In this document: positions 50,849 to 58,670 of the stretch, piece after piece
Numbering within the stretch: position 1 is the stretch's first letter
Layout of the letters: the number at the start of each line of letters is the position of its first letter
Assembly: GCA_025916675.1 (NCBI GenBank)
Contig: CP098402.1
Span: 1,297,205 to 1,361,204, forward strand
Direction of reading: 5' to 3'
Origin: Phycisphaera sp.
GTDB lineage: Bacteria; Planctomycetota; Phycisphaerae; Phycisphaerales; UBA1924
Length of the DNA stretch: 64,000 bases
Notes under the pieces: generated by a model
The model's database searches: none
What the model saw: the letters and a program-made list of their open reading frames with translations, nothing else
Told to the model about the DNA's origin: nothing
Translations under genes and position numbers: made by a program

Positions 50849-52092
50849 CTGTCCTTCATCATCGCTTCCACGCCCTTGCGATCGAGCGGAAGCTTGGCGC
50901 TCATGTTCTTGGGGCCGTCGCTGGTGACGTGGATGTCGTCCTCGATGCGGATGCCGATGTTCTCGTCGGGCAGGTAGAGGCCGGGCTCGATGGTAACGAT
51001 CGAGTCCTTGCCCAGCGGGGTCTTGGGGTCGACGTCGTGGACCGAGATGCCCATGTGGTGGCCGATGCCGTGGTAGAAGGCGTGGCCGTAGCCGGCCTTG
51101 TCGATGATCTCGCGAGCTGCCATGTCGACGTCGTGCATCCAGGTGCCGGGTTTGCACGCCTTGATCGACGCCTTCATGGCCTTGAGCACCAGCTCGTACG
51201 CGTCGGCCTGGGTGCTGCTGAAGGTGCCGTTGACCGGGAAGGTACGGGTGATGTCGGCGCAGTAACCACCCATTTTCGTGCCGCTGTCGAGCACGAGCAT
51301 GTCGCCGTCTTCCATGGTGCGGTTGTTGGCGCCGTAGTGCAGCACGGTGGCGTTGACGCCCGACCCGGCGATGGGGTTGAAGGCGTTGCCGTCGCCGCCG
51401 TTGTCGGCGAACGTCGCGACGAGCGTGCGGATGACGGTGCCCTCGTTGGCACCGGGCTTGATCTCTTGGGCCGCGGCGCGAACACCGGCCATCGTGGCGT
51501 CGACGGCGCCCTGGATGAGCTTCCGTTCGGCGGGGCTCTTGGCGGCGATGAGCTGGTAGAACGGCTGCCACATCGATTCGATCGACACTCCCGGCACCCG
51601 CTCGGCGGCCTTGCGGAAGGTGGCCAGATCCTGGTTGATGCCCGCCGGCGCGGGGCGGGGCTCGTGCAGGGTGGCGAGCTTGCCCGTGCGGCTGGCGGCC
51701 TCGGTGACGAGCCAATTCAGGCGGCTCGTGCGAAACACGGTGCCCACGCTCAGGCGATCGCGCAGCTCGGGGCTCAGCCCCTCGCGGATGCCGTGCCAGG
51801 CCTCGTCCTCGGGGTCACGGGTGCGGAACATGAGCACCTCGCGGCGGCGCGGGTTGGGGTGGCTGGGGTCGAGCAGCAGGGCGGCCCCGGGCTCGTCGGT
51901 GATGCCGGTGAGGTAGAGGAACTCGACGCTCGGCTCCCAGTCGCCGCGGAGCGAGGCCGAGTGCTCGCCGGCGAAGACCACGGCGGCGCGATCCTTCAGC
52001 AGCTTGGCGACCTTCTGGCGGCGCTTCTTGATCTCGGCGGTGGCGATGGGCGTGTAGGGCTGAGCGGGAGCGGCGGGTGGTTTCTTAGCCAT
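50845..52092 (-). CDS. pepP: Xaa-Pro aminopeptidase (M24B)
   Basis: A 415-residue protein. The creatinase-type N-domain begins after about residue 20 (KRRQKVAKLLKDRAAVVFAG). The pita-bread C-domain has the five metal ligands: LVLDSGTKMGGYCADITRTF (two Asp), GIGHHMGISVHD (His), SIVTIEPGLYLP (Glu) and IRIEDDIHVT (Glu). It removes an N-terminal residue before proline with two Mn or Zn ions. Cytoplasmic, no signal peptide. Confidence 0.9.
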   Translation of the reverse strand: MAKKPPAAPAQPYTPIATAEIKKRRQKVAKLLKDRAAVVFAGEHSASLRGDWEPSVEFLYLTGITDEPGAALLLDPSHPNPRRREVLMFRTRDPEDEAWHGIREGLSPELRDRLSVGTVFRTSRLNWLVTEAASRTGKLATLHEPRPAPAGINQDLATFRKAAERVPGVSIESMWQPFYQLIAAKSPAERKLIQGAVDATMAGVRAAAQEIKPGANEGTVIRTLVATFADNGGDGNAFNPIAGSGVNATVLHYGANNRTMEDGDMLVLDSGTKMGGYCADITRTFPVNGTFSSTQADAYELVLKAMKASIKACKPGTWMHDVDMAAREIIDKAGYGHAFYHGIGHHMGISVHDVDPKTPLGKDSIVTIEPGLYLPDENIGIRIEDDIHVTSDGPKNMSAKLPLDRKGVEAMMKDS

Positions 52093-52125
52093 GGGCCATG
52101 ATTGGCGCGCCGGGAAGTCGGCGCG

Positions 52126-53127
52126 TCAGGCCCGCGACACGCCGACGCCATCATGGGTATGCTCGAAGCGCAGGCCCGCAGCCGTTCGTGAGCCCCGGCC
52201 GGCGACCATCCAGCCCGCGAGCGAGCGAGCCGTGATCGCCGAGAGGCGATCGTGGCCCTCATGGCCGAAGTAGGCGATGGCGCGACGCAGCAGGCCCTCG
52301 CGAACCGCGTGCGGGCACGCGGCGAGGGCGGCCCGATCGAACTCCAGACCGCTCCCGCGCACGGCCACCACCGTTGCCCACTGAGCATCCGTGGATTGCT
52401 CGACGACGCGAGAGGCCTCACGGATAGCATCGGCTGCCCGCGCCGCACGCGTGGCTGCGCCGGGTCGGAGATCCTCGAGGACCGGTAGCACGCGGGCGCG
52501 GAGGGCGGCGCGGAGGGGCGAGTCGGTTGTGCCCGGGTCCGCGTTGGTCGCATCCCGTGCCCACGACCAGTCGTGGGCCTGGCAGATCGCTTCGGCCTGG
52601 GTGCGTGTTGTGTGCAGCATGGGGCGCACGAGCGTGACCGCATCGCTCAGCTGGCGTCGGGGGGCCGGGCCTCGCAGCCCTCGTGGCCCAGCGCCGCGGA
52701 TGAGATTGGCCAGCATCGTTTCGAGCACGTCGTCGGCGTGGTGCCCTGTGGCGACGTACCGGCATCCGGTGGCTTGGGCCATTGCGGCGAGCGCTTCGTA
52801 TCGGACAGTTCGGGCGTTGCCCTCGGCGTTGCCCTTCGGCACGTGGACGCGCTCGACGTGGACCGGCAGCGAGAGCATCTGGCCGAGTTGCTCGACGAGC
52901 TCACGATCCGCCTCTGCTTGCTCGGGCGGCCGCAGGTCGTGGACGACGTGGCCGATGGCCTCGACGCCGGGCTTATCCGCGAGCGCGATCGCGAGCGCCG
53001 ATGAGTCGGCACCACCCGAGACCGCCAGCAGCGTGGGGCGGGCATCGTCGCGCACGGCCGAGCCACCGGTGAGGGCTCGCCACGATCGGACGATGCGGCG
53101 TTGGGCTGTTGCGCAATCTCCGGACAC
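52126..53127 (-). CDS. tilS: tRNA(Ile)-lysidine synthetase
   Basis: About 333 residues from the GTG at 53125-53127; the frame is open further upstream into the divergent gene, but this start gives the usual N-terminus. The PP-loop is LLAVSGGADSSALAIAL (37-43 is SGGADSS), followed by DLRPPEQAEADRELV, ARTVRYEALAAMA and ATGHHADDVLETMLANLIRG. TilS converts C34 of the CAU tRNA-Ile to lysidine so that it reads AUA. It lacks an obvious large C-terminal domain, as in the short TilS type. Confidence 0.9.
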   Translation of the reverse strand: MSGDCATAQRRIVRSWRALTGGSAVRDDARPTLLAVSGGADSSALAIALADKPGVEAIGHVVHDLRPPEQAEADRELVEQLGQMLSLPVHVERVHVPKGNAEGNARTVRYEALAAMAQATGCRYVATGHHADDVLETMLANLIRGAGPRGLRGPAPRRQLSDAVTLVRPMLHTTRTQAEAICQAHDWSWARDATNADPGTTDSPLRAALRARVLPVLEDLRPGAATRAARAADAIREASRVVEQSTDAQWATVVAVRGSGLEFDRAALAACPHAVREGLLRRAIAYFGHEGHDRLSAITARSLAGWMVAGRGSRTAAGLRFEHTHDGVGVSRA

Positions 53128-53181
53128 GGATGATGATATCGAATGGTTCCGAACCAGCCGGACCGACACTACTGTTGCCCG

Positions 53182-53793
53182 ATGGAGTATGCCGCGATCA
53201 TCCTTGCCCAGACCGAGCCCCCCTCGGACGCCGATGCGGGAACCGGCGGCCGCAGCGCCGCCCAGCAGACCGCCTCGTGGGTGCTCATCGCCGCGGCCAT
53301 CGTGCTGCTGACCTGGGTCATGATGCGGCTGCAATGGCGGCGGCAGCGACGCTCACCCGACGAGGAACCGGTCGCCGAGATGCGAGAGACGCTGGTCGAT
53401 CGCCAGGCCGATATGGAGCGGGCCGCCGAGGTGGGGGAGATCGTGCGAGACCTTGCGTCCCGGCTGGAGACCCGGGCCGCGAGGCTCGAGGCGTTGCTGG
53501 ACCAGGCCGACGAGCGGATCGAGAAGCTCGAAGCCCGATTGGCGGCGGGGGCGGTGTCGGGCAGTGTCGCCGCGTCGGATCGGCCGACCCCGACCATGCA
53601 GCTCAGCCAGAACGGGGCGGGCGATCCGTGGACGGACGATCAGGACGCCCCCACAACGCCGGCCAACGGCCACGATCCGCTCCACCAGGAGGTGTACGAA
53701 CTGGCCGACGGCGGCCGGACGCCGCTGGACATCGCCCGCCGGTTGGATCAGCAGGTGGGGACGATCGAGCTGATCCTGGCGCTACGTCAATGA
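53182..53793 (+). CDS. Membrane protein with coiled coil and C-terminal HTH-like tail
   Basis: A 203-residue protein from ATG 53182. One membrane helix (WVLIAAAIVLLTWVMMRL), then a basic stretch, a coiled coil (VRDLASRLETRAARLEALLDQADERI-like, residues 75-120), a Pro/Thr linker and a conserved C-terminus VYELADGGRTPLDIARRLDQ, which looks like a degenerate HTH of the DUF6115 kind. Function unknown. It is divergent from tilS. Confidence 0.6.
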   Translation: MEYAAIILAQTEPPSDADAGTGGRSAAQQTASWVLIAAAIVLLTWVMMRLQWRRQRRSPDEEPVAEMRETLVDRQADMERAAEVGEIVRDLASRLETRAARLEALLDQADERIEKLEARLAAGAVSGSVAASDRPTPTMQLSQNGAGDPWTDDQDAPTTPANGHDPLHQEVYELADGGRTPLDIARRLDQQVGTIELILALRQ

Positions 53794-53801
53794 AGATTGG
53801 T

Positions 53802-53830
53802 TTGGAATTGATGGCGGTTTCTGGTATTCT
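53802..53830 (+). promoter_or_regulatory. Promoter of the sorting-signal gene cluster
   Basis: TTGGAA (53802-53807), a 17-base spacer and TATTCT (53825-53830), followed by GTGCTCC. The GGTATnnTGTnC pattern is shared with the promoters at 56032 and near 42522. Confidence 0.5.
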
Positions 53831-53869
53831 GTGCTCCATGGAGTGAGATTGTTTACCAGGAGACAAGAC

Positions 53870-54475
53870 ATGGCCCGAACATTCGCGATCGCCGCTATCG
53901 TATCTGCCGCCGGACTCGCCACTGCCCAGACCGTGGACATCAACATCCTGGTCGACGAGCCGGTCCTCGCCCCGGGCGACAGCACGACGGTGATGCTCGA
54001 GGTAGCCTTCACCACGGCCGACTACGCCGTTGCGGGCGTGGCCACCGACTTGCTGGCCGATACGCTCCCGGGAAGCGACATCTCGGGTGCCTGGAGTGAC
54101 TGGCAACTGGTGGCCCCCATGTCCGGCCCGGGCACCACCGCGGGCTTACCCGACGGCCTGGGCAGCTTCACGGGCATCCTGGCCGGCCAGCTCAATTTCC
54201 CGCCCGCGGGCATCTACAGCGACCCGAGCAACCCCATCGCGTTCTGGCAGGCCACCTTTACCGCTCCGTTGGATAGCGGTGGCTTCCGCGTGGACCTGAC
54301 AACCGACACCAGCCGCCTGGACATGTACCCCAGCCGCGACTCGTCCCTCAGCGAGTCGCGGCTCGACCTAGTGGTCGAGGGTGAGGCGTCGCTGTTCCTG
54401 GTGCCCGCGCCGGCGGGTGCCCTCGTGCTTGGACTCGGGCTTGCACCGTTCGGGCGACGCCGCACTCGCAATTAG
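53870..54475 (+). CDS. Small exported protein with VPAP-type sorting tail, paralogue A
   Basis: A 201-residue protein with signal peptide IAAIVSAAGLATAQ, then a beta domain with DYAVAGVATDLLAD, GAWSDWQLVAPMSGPG, AGQLNFPPAGIYSDPSNPIA and FWQATFTAP, and a tail VPAPAGALVLGLGL plus an Arg cluster (GRRRTRN). The conserved LNFPPAGIY block marks the family, which I do not know by name. AGGAG lies eight bases before the ATG. Probably exported and cut by an exosortase-like protease. Confidence 0.8.
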   Translation: MARTFAIAAIVSAAGLATAQTVDINILVDEPVLAPGDSTTVMLEVAFTTADYAVAGVATDLLADTLPGSDISGAWSDWQLVAPMSGPGTTAGLPDGLGSFTGILAGQLNFPPAGIYSDPSNPIAFWQATFTAPLDSGGFRVDLTTDTSRLDMYPSRDSSLSESRLDLVVEGEASLFLVPAPAGALVLGLGLAPFGRRRTRN

Positions 54476-54487
54476 GAGGATTCCACG

Positions 54488-55084
54488 ATGCTCAAGGCCA
54501 TCACGCTCGTTTCGCTCGCCACGGCCACCGCCGCGGGTGCCCAGACCGCCAGCCTGAACTTCGACGTCATCGATCCCGGCCCGCTGAGCCCGGGCGACAG
54601 CACGATGGTCTTCCTCTCGGCCGGCTTCGATCCGGCCGACTACGCCATCGCCGGCGTGCTGACTGACGTCCTGGCCAGCGCTCCCAGGGACCTCACGGGT
54701 GCCTGGAGCGACATGGCCCTCATCGCCCCGATGGACGGGCCCGGCACGGCCGCGGGCGCGCCCAGCGGCATGGGCGGGGTCTCTGGCATTATCGCCGGCC
54801 AGCTCAACTTCCCACCGGCGGGCATCTACGCCGATTCCACCAACCCCATCGCGTTCTGGTCGGCCACGTTCACCGCGCCGGCCGACCAGCCGGGCGGCTA
54901 CGTAGTCGATCTGTCGACCAGCACCAGCCGCTTCGACGTGTACACCGATCGCCGTTCGAGCCTCAGCGAGTCGCGCCTGGACGGCCTGGTCGAGGGGCGC
55001 GGCCAGATCTGGGTCATCCCGGCGCCCGCGAGCGCGCTGGTGCTGCTCGGGGGCCTTGGCGCGGCACTCTGTCGGCGTCGCTAG
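54488..55084 (+). CDS. Small exported protein with sorting tail, paralogue B
   Basis: A 198-residue protein: signal peptide ITLVSLATATAAGAQ, DYAIAGVLTDVLA, GAWSDMALIAPMDGPG, AGQLNFPPAGIYADSTNPIA, FWSATFTAP, and the tail IPAPASALVLLGGL with a terminal Arg cluster. Twelve bases separate it from paralogue A, with GGAGG before the ATG, so A and B form an operon. It is the closest relative of A by eye. Confidence 0.8.
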   Translation: MLKAITLVSLATATAAGAQTASLNFDVIDPGPLSPGDSTMVFLSAGFDPADYAIAGVLTDVLASAPRDLTGAWSDMALIAPMDGPGTAAGAPSGMGGVSGIIAGQLNFPPAGIYADSTNPIAFWSATFTAPADQPGGYVVDLSTSTSRFDVYTDRRSSLSESRLDGLVEGRGQIWVIPAPASALVLLGGLGAALCRRR

Positions 55085-55689
55085 ATGAAGGAAAACGCGA
55101 TGCTGAACGCGTCCGGATCGTCTGCCGTGTTGTGCCTGGCCGGCACCGCCTGCGCCCAGGTCGTCGGCCTCACCATCGAGGTCGACCAGCCCGTGCTGAT
55201 GCCCGGCCAGAGCAAAGCGTGCGCCTCGTGGCCGGCTTCGACCCGGCCGACTACGCCCTCGCGGGCGTGGCCACAAGCCTGCGCTTCGATGGCCTTGCCG
55301 GCGAGCCGCGCGACTCGTGAAGCCGCCTGCGGCTGCTGCCGCCCTTCGACGGGCCCGAGTTCCCGCCCACGCTCGAAGCCGACCGCATCGGCGGCATCAT
55401 CGCCGGGCAGCTCAACTTCCCGCCCGCGGGCATCTATGCCGACCCGGTCAACCCAGCCCCCTTCTTCGAGGCGACGTTCACGGCCCCGATCGACGCCGGC
55501 GGGGGCTACCGCGTCGACCTGCTGACCGAGACCAGCCGCTTCGACGTGTACATCGACCGCGAGTCGTCGACCAGCGAGTCGCGCATGGACATCCTGGTCG
55601 AGGGCTCGGCCACTATCCTCGTCGTTCCCGCTCCCGCCAGCGCCGCCGTGCTCGCGCTGGGGCTGGCCGCCACGCGTCGCCGCCGATGA
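55085..55689 (+). pseudogene. Broken paralogue of the sorting-signal family (frameshift plus nonsense)
   Basis: It starts MKENAMLNASGSSAVLCLAG with the signal peptide and QVVGLTIEVDQPVLMPGQSK in one frame, then VRLVAGFDPADYALAGVATS continues in another. One base appears lost near 55214-55217 (AGCAAAGCG). The second frame ends at TGA 55318-55320, at the position of the conserved Trp in GAWSD, which would be TGG with a single G. After it, LRLLPPFDGPE, AGQLNFPPAGIYADPVNPAP and the VPAPASAAVLALGLA tail with CGT-CGC-CGC-CGA follow in frame to TGA 55687-55689. Both lesions point to recent decay, unless they are sequencing errors. Confidence 0.8.
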
Positions 55690-55740
55690 TCGGCCGCCGC
55701 CCGCGCATGTCCGGACGTGGTGCCATGCGTTGTGGCCCCG

Positions 55741-55929
55741 GCCCACGCCCCGCGCACCGGAGCGCACTCCGTGGTGCCCGGTCCGGATCGCGTGGGGGCC
55801 AGGCCAACTCGCGTGTTGGCCGGCCAGCATCGAATAGTGGCCAGGCAAACTCGCGTGTTGACCGGTCAACATCGGATATTGGCCATCCAAACTCGCGTGC
55901 TGGCCGGGCACCCATCCGCCGTAGCGGCC
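55741..55929. repeat. Intergenic array with exact 21-base period (nine units)
   Basis: Cut every 21 bases from 55741: the cleanest units start at 55804 (CCAACTCGCGTGTTGGCCGG), 55846 (CAAACTCGCGTGTTGACCGG) and 55888 (CAAACTCGCGTGCTGGCCGG), alternating with units at 55825 and 55867 (CAGCATCGAATAGTGGCCAG, CAACATCGGATATTGGCCAT). There is no indel over nine units. An alternation of two unit types gives a 42-base higher order. The unit at 55762 contains GCACTCCGTGGTG, the motif of the 15-base repeats. The rest of 55690-56031 holds nothing I can name. Confidence 0.85.
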
Positions 55930-56031
55930 TCCCAGAGCCGAAATCCCGATCATGATGCGAACGGGATCCGCCGGGGTCCCCCGCCCGGCGGTTCTCGCCC
56001 GCCCCGTGGTGGCCGGTGTGCGCCGACCGCC

Positions 56032-56059
56032 TTGCATCGGTGGGGATTCGCGGTATCTT
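56032..56059 (+). promoter_or_regulatory. Promoter of paralogue C, near-identical to the one at 56733
   Basis: TTGCAT (56032-56037), a 16-base spacer and TATCTT (56054-56059). The stretch CTTGCATCGG-n-GGG-n-TTCG-n-GGTA is shared almost base for base with 56732-56757. Confidence 0.55.
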
Positions 56060-56079
56060 GTTCCTATAAGGAGCACGCC

Positions 56080-56697
56080 ATGCCGACACCCCGCCCCGAC
56101 CGTGAGCGCCGTGCCACCGCGATCCTCGCCGCCGCCGCGGTCGCCATGGCCGCCGCCACCGCCCTCGGGCAGACCGATCCGCGGATCATCATCGACATCG
56201 AGAACCCCGACATCGCGACCGTGGGCGGGTCGACCGCCGTCCGCCTGTTCGCCCAGTTCGACGACGCGAGCGACTACGCGATCGCCGGCGTCGCCACGCG
56301 CCTGATCAGCGATCAGGGCGGAGCGGGCTGGTCGGACTTCCGGCTGGTCTCGCCGATGGACGGGCCCGGAACGAGCGCGGGATCGTCGTCGGCCACCGGC
56401 GTGGACGGCATCCTCGCGGGCCAACTCAACTTCCCGCCCGCGGGTATCTTCGCCGACCCGACCAACCCGATCGCCTTCTGGGAGGCCACCTACTCGGTGC
56501 CCGTTGGGGCCGGCCCCATGGTGCTCAACCTCTCGACGGTCACCAGCCGGTTCGACGTGTACATCGACCGCGACATGGCGGCCAGCGAGAGCCGCCTGGA
56601 CGGCCTGACCGAGGGCTCGGGCCGCATCACCGTCACGCCCGCACCGGCGAGTGCGCTCGTGCTGCTGGGCCTGCTGGCGGTGCGGCGGCGACGCTGA
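56080..56697 (+). CDS. Small exported protein with sorting tail, paralogue C
   Basis: A 205-residue protein with signal peptide ILAAAAVAMAAATALGQ, then the family blocks DYAIAGVATRLISD, GAGWSDFRLVSPMDGPG, AGQLNFPPAGIFADPTNPIA and FWEATYSVP, and the tail TPAPASALVLLGLLAV with an Arg cluster. AAGGAG lies before the ATG. It has its own promoter and stands apart from A and B beyond the 21-base repeat array. Confidence 0.8.
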   Translation: MPTPRPDRERRATAILAAAAVAMAAATALGQTDPRIIIDIENPDIATVGGSTAVRLFAQFDDASDYAIAGVATRLISDQGGAGWSDFRLVSPMDGPGTSAGSSSATGVDGILAGQLNFPPAGIFADPTNPIAFWEATYSVPVGAGPMVLNLSTVTSRFDVYIDRDMAASESRLDGLTEGSGRITVTPAPASALVLLGLLAVRRRR

Positions 56698-56732
56698 GCG
56701 TTCGCCTGACGCAGCACCCTCCGCGGATCGGC

Positions 56733-56760
56733 TTGCATCGGCGGGTGTTCGTGGTAATCT
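56733..56760 (+). promoter_or_regulatory. Promoter of the FG-GAP/dockerin gene, copy of that at 56032
   Basis: TTGCAT (56733-56738), a 16-base spacer and TAATCT (56755-56760), followed by GTCCC and AAGGAG before the ATG at 56781. Confidence 0.55.
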
Positions 56761-56780
56761 GTCCCAAGAAGGAGCCCGAG

Positions 56781-58670
56781 ATGCCGACCCAGACTGCCGG
56801 AAAGCCCCGCCCCGCCACGGCACTCCTCGTCGCTGCTGGGTTCGCCCTAGCCGCGGGCCGGGTGCTTGCCCAGGGGGGTGGGGATCCGCTGGCCGAGCCG
56901 TTCCCGGATGTGTTCGAGTTGTCGAGCCTGCTGCCGAGCGAGGGTGGGGATGGGTCGCTGGGGTTCGTGCTCGAAGGAACTCACGAGTCGGAACATGTCG
57001 GAATCGCTGTCGGCAGGGCGGGTGACATGAACGGCGACGGCGTCGACGATGTCGTCGTGTCGGCGTACTCGCTTGATCGGGTCGCTCGTGTCGCGGTGTA
57101 CGTGATCTTTGGGCGATCTGGTCCCAGCGGTGCTGGCGTGCCGGCGCTCATCGATCTGGGGTCTCTCGATCCCGCCGTTGGTTTTCGCATAGTTGGCGAC
57201 GTGATCTATCGCGCGTTTGCGCGCAGTGTGGCTGGTGTCGGTGACATCAACGGTGACGGATTCGACGACTTAATCATCGGGGCGAATCAGTTCACCGGCG
57301 TGACAAGCCCCTGGAGTGGTGCCGCGTACGTCGTGTTCGGCCGAGATACGGCAGTGAGCCCTGCGTTCCCATCCGAGTTGCATCTGGCTGATCTGGACGG
57401 CTCCAACGGCTTCCGGCTATCGGGCTGGAGCACATACGTTCCCGGGGTTGGGATGTACGCGGGCTACGAACTTGGGAGCGGGGCTGGTTGGAGCGTCAGC
57501 GGGGCGGGCGACATTAACGGTGATGGGTACGACGACCTGCTGGTCGGGGCGCCAGCGGCGGTGCTCGACGACAGCCCCTATGCCGGAGTGGCGTGCGTGG
57601 TGTTCGGCCGCGATGGGTCGACCGCGCCCTTCCCCGTGTCAATGGATCTGGAGTCTCTCGACGGATCCGATGGGTTTAGGATCCTGGGCCGCTCGGCCCG
57701 CGACGATGCGGGTCGGTCGGTCTCGGCGGCAGGCGACGTGAATGGCGACGGATTCGATGATCTGCTCGTGGGCGCGCCGGGTGAACTCTCAGAACTCACG
57801 TGCCCGATGCCCGGTTCGTGCTACACGGTCGAATCGGGACGGGCCTATGTGCTCTTTGGCCATGATTCGATCACTACCTCCCTGCTCGATGCGGTCCGCG
57901 GCGACGTGGGGTTCGAGATGCACACCGGCACGTTTCGGGCGAACCTTGGCTGGGCGGTAGCCGCAGCGGGTGATGTCAACGGTGACGGAGTCGGCGATTT
58001 GGCTACTGGCTCGCCGGGCGGATTTGGTGGACAGGACGGTGAGGCGCATGTCCTTTTTGGTCGCGAAACCCTTGGCGGGCCTTCGCCGTTTCCCGACGAA
58101 TGGGATCTGAAGACGCTGGCTCCGGGCGATGGTTTTCGGTTCGGCGGTCTAGAGCGTGGAAACTGTGGTTCGAGCTTGAGTTCACTTGGCGATGTGAATG
58201 GCGATGGTTACGACGACGTACTCATTTCCTGCCCGAGAGAGTGGACGTCCGTCGTCATCTTTGGTCGTGGCGGGAGCGGGGCTGATCCATTTCCAACGGA
58301 ACTGCGACCAGAAGACATCACCCAGCGCACCGGTGTGATCCTCATGGACGCAGGGAGCTTGACTCGTGACACTCGAACAGTGTCCGGCGGAGGCGATATC
58401 AACGGGGACGGTGTACAGGATCTCATACTTGGGAGCCCACGGTCTCGGGTGGGCAGCAAGAGCTACGTCGGGCGGGTCTATGTTCTATATGGTCGTCGCC
58501 AATGCCCGGCCGACCTCGACGGCGACGGCGACCTGACCATCTTCGACTACCTTGAATTCGGCTCCCTCTTCGACGCCGGCGACCCCGCCGCCGACTTCGA
58601 CGGCGACGGAGAACTCACCATCTTCGACTTCCTGGCGTACCAGAACGCCTTCGATCTCGGCTGCCCGTGA
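56781..58670 (+). CDS. Secreted FG-GAP (integrin-alpha-like) propeller protein with dockerin-like anchor
   Basis: A 629-residue protein with signal peptide (LLVAAGFALAAGRVLAQ). Six or more FG-GAP repeats carry Ca-binding turns: GDMNGDGVDDVVV, GDINGDGFDDLIIG, GDINGDGYDDLLVG, GDVNGDGFDDLLVG, GDVNGDGVGDLATG, GDVNGDGYDDVLIS and GDINGDGVQDLILG. The end carries the two-copy dockerin-like element (DLDGDGDLTIFDYLEF, DFDGDGELTIFDFLAYQ) and finishes Gly-Cys-Pro. An adhesin or surface-held protein. The start ATG 56781 follows AAGGAG. Confidence 0.87.
   Translation: MPTQTAGKPRPATALLVAAGFALAAGRVLAQGGGDPLAEPFPDVFELSSLLPSEGGDGSLGFVLEGTHESEHVGIAVGRAGDMNGDGVDDVVVSAYSLDRVARVAVYVIFGRSGPSGAGVPALIDLGSLDPAVGFRIVGDVIYRAFARSVAGVGDINGDGFDDLIIGANQFTGVTSPWSGAAYVVFGRDTAVSPAFPSELHLADLDGSNGFRLSGWSTYVPGVGMYAGYELGSGAGWSVSGAGDINGDGYDDLLVGAPAAVLDDSPYAGVACVVFGRDGSTAPFPVSMDLESLDGSDGFRILGRSARDDAGRSVSAAGDVNGDGFDDLLVGAPGELSELTCPMPGSCYTVESGRAYVLFGHDSITTSLLDAVRGDVGFEMHTGTFRANLGWAVAAAGDVNGDGVGDLATGSPGGFGGQDGEAHVLFGRETLGGPSPFPDEWDLKTLAPGDGFRFGGLERGNCGSSLSSLGDVNGDGYDDVLISCPREWTSVVIFGRGGSGADPFPTELRPEDITQRTGVILMDAGSLTRDTRTVSGGGDINGDGVQDLILGSPRSRVGSKSYVGRVYVLYGRRQCPADLDGDGDLTIFDYLEFGSLFDAGDPAADFDGDGELTIFDFLAYQNAFDLGCP

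Noticed and set aside
55081-56823. A 580-codon minus-strand frame across the sorting-signal genes
   Set aside because: Antisense to two members of a clear paralogous family and continuous only because of GC bias and the 21-base array.
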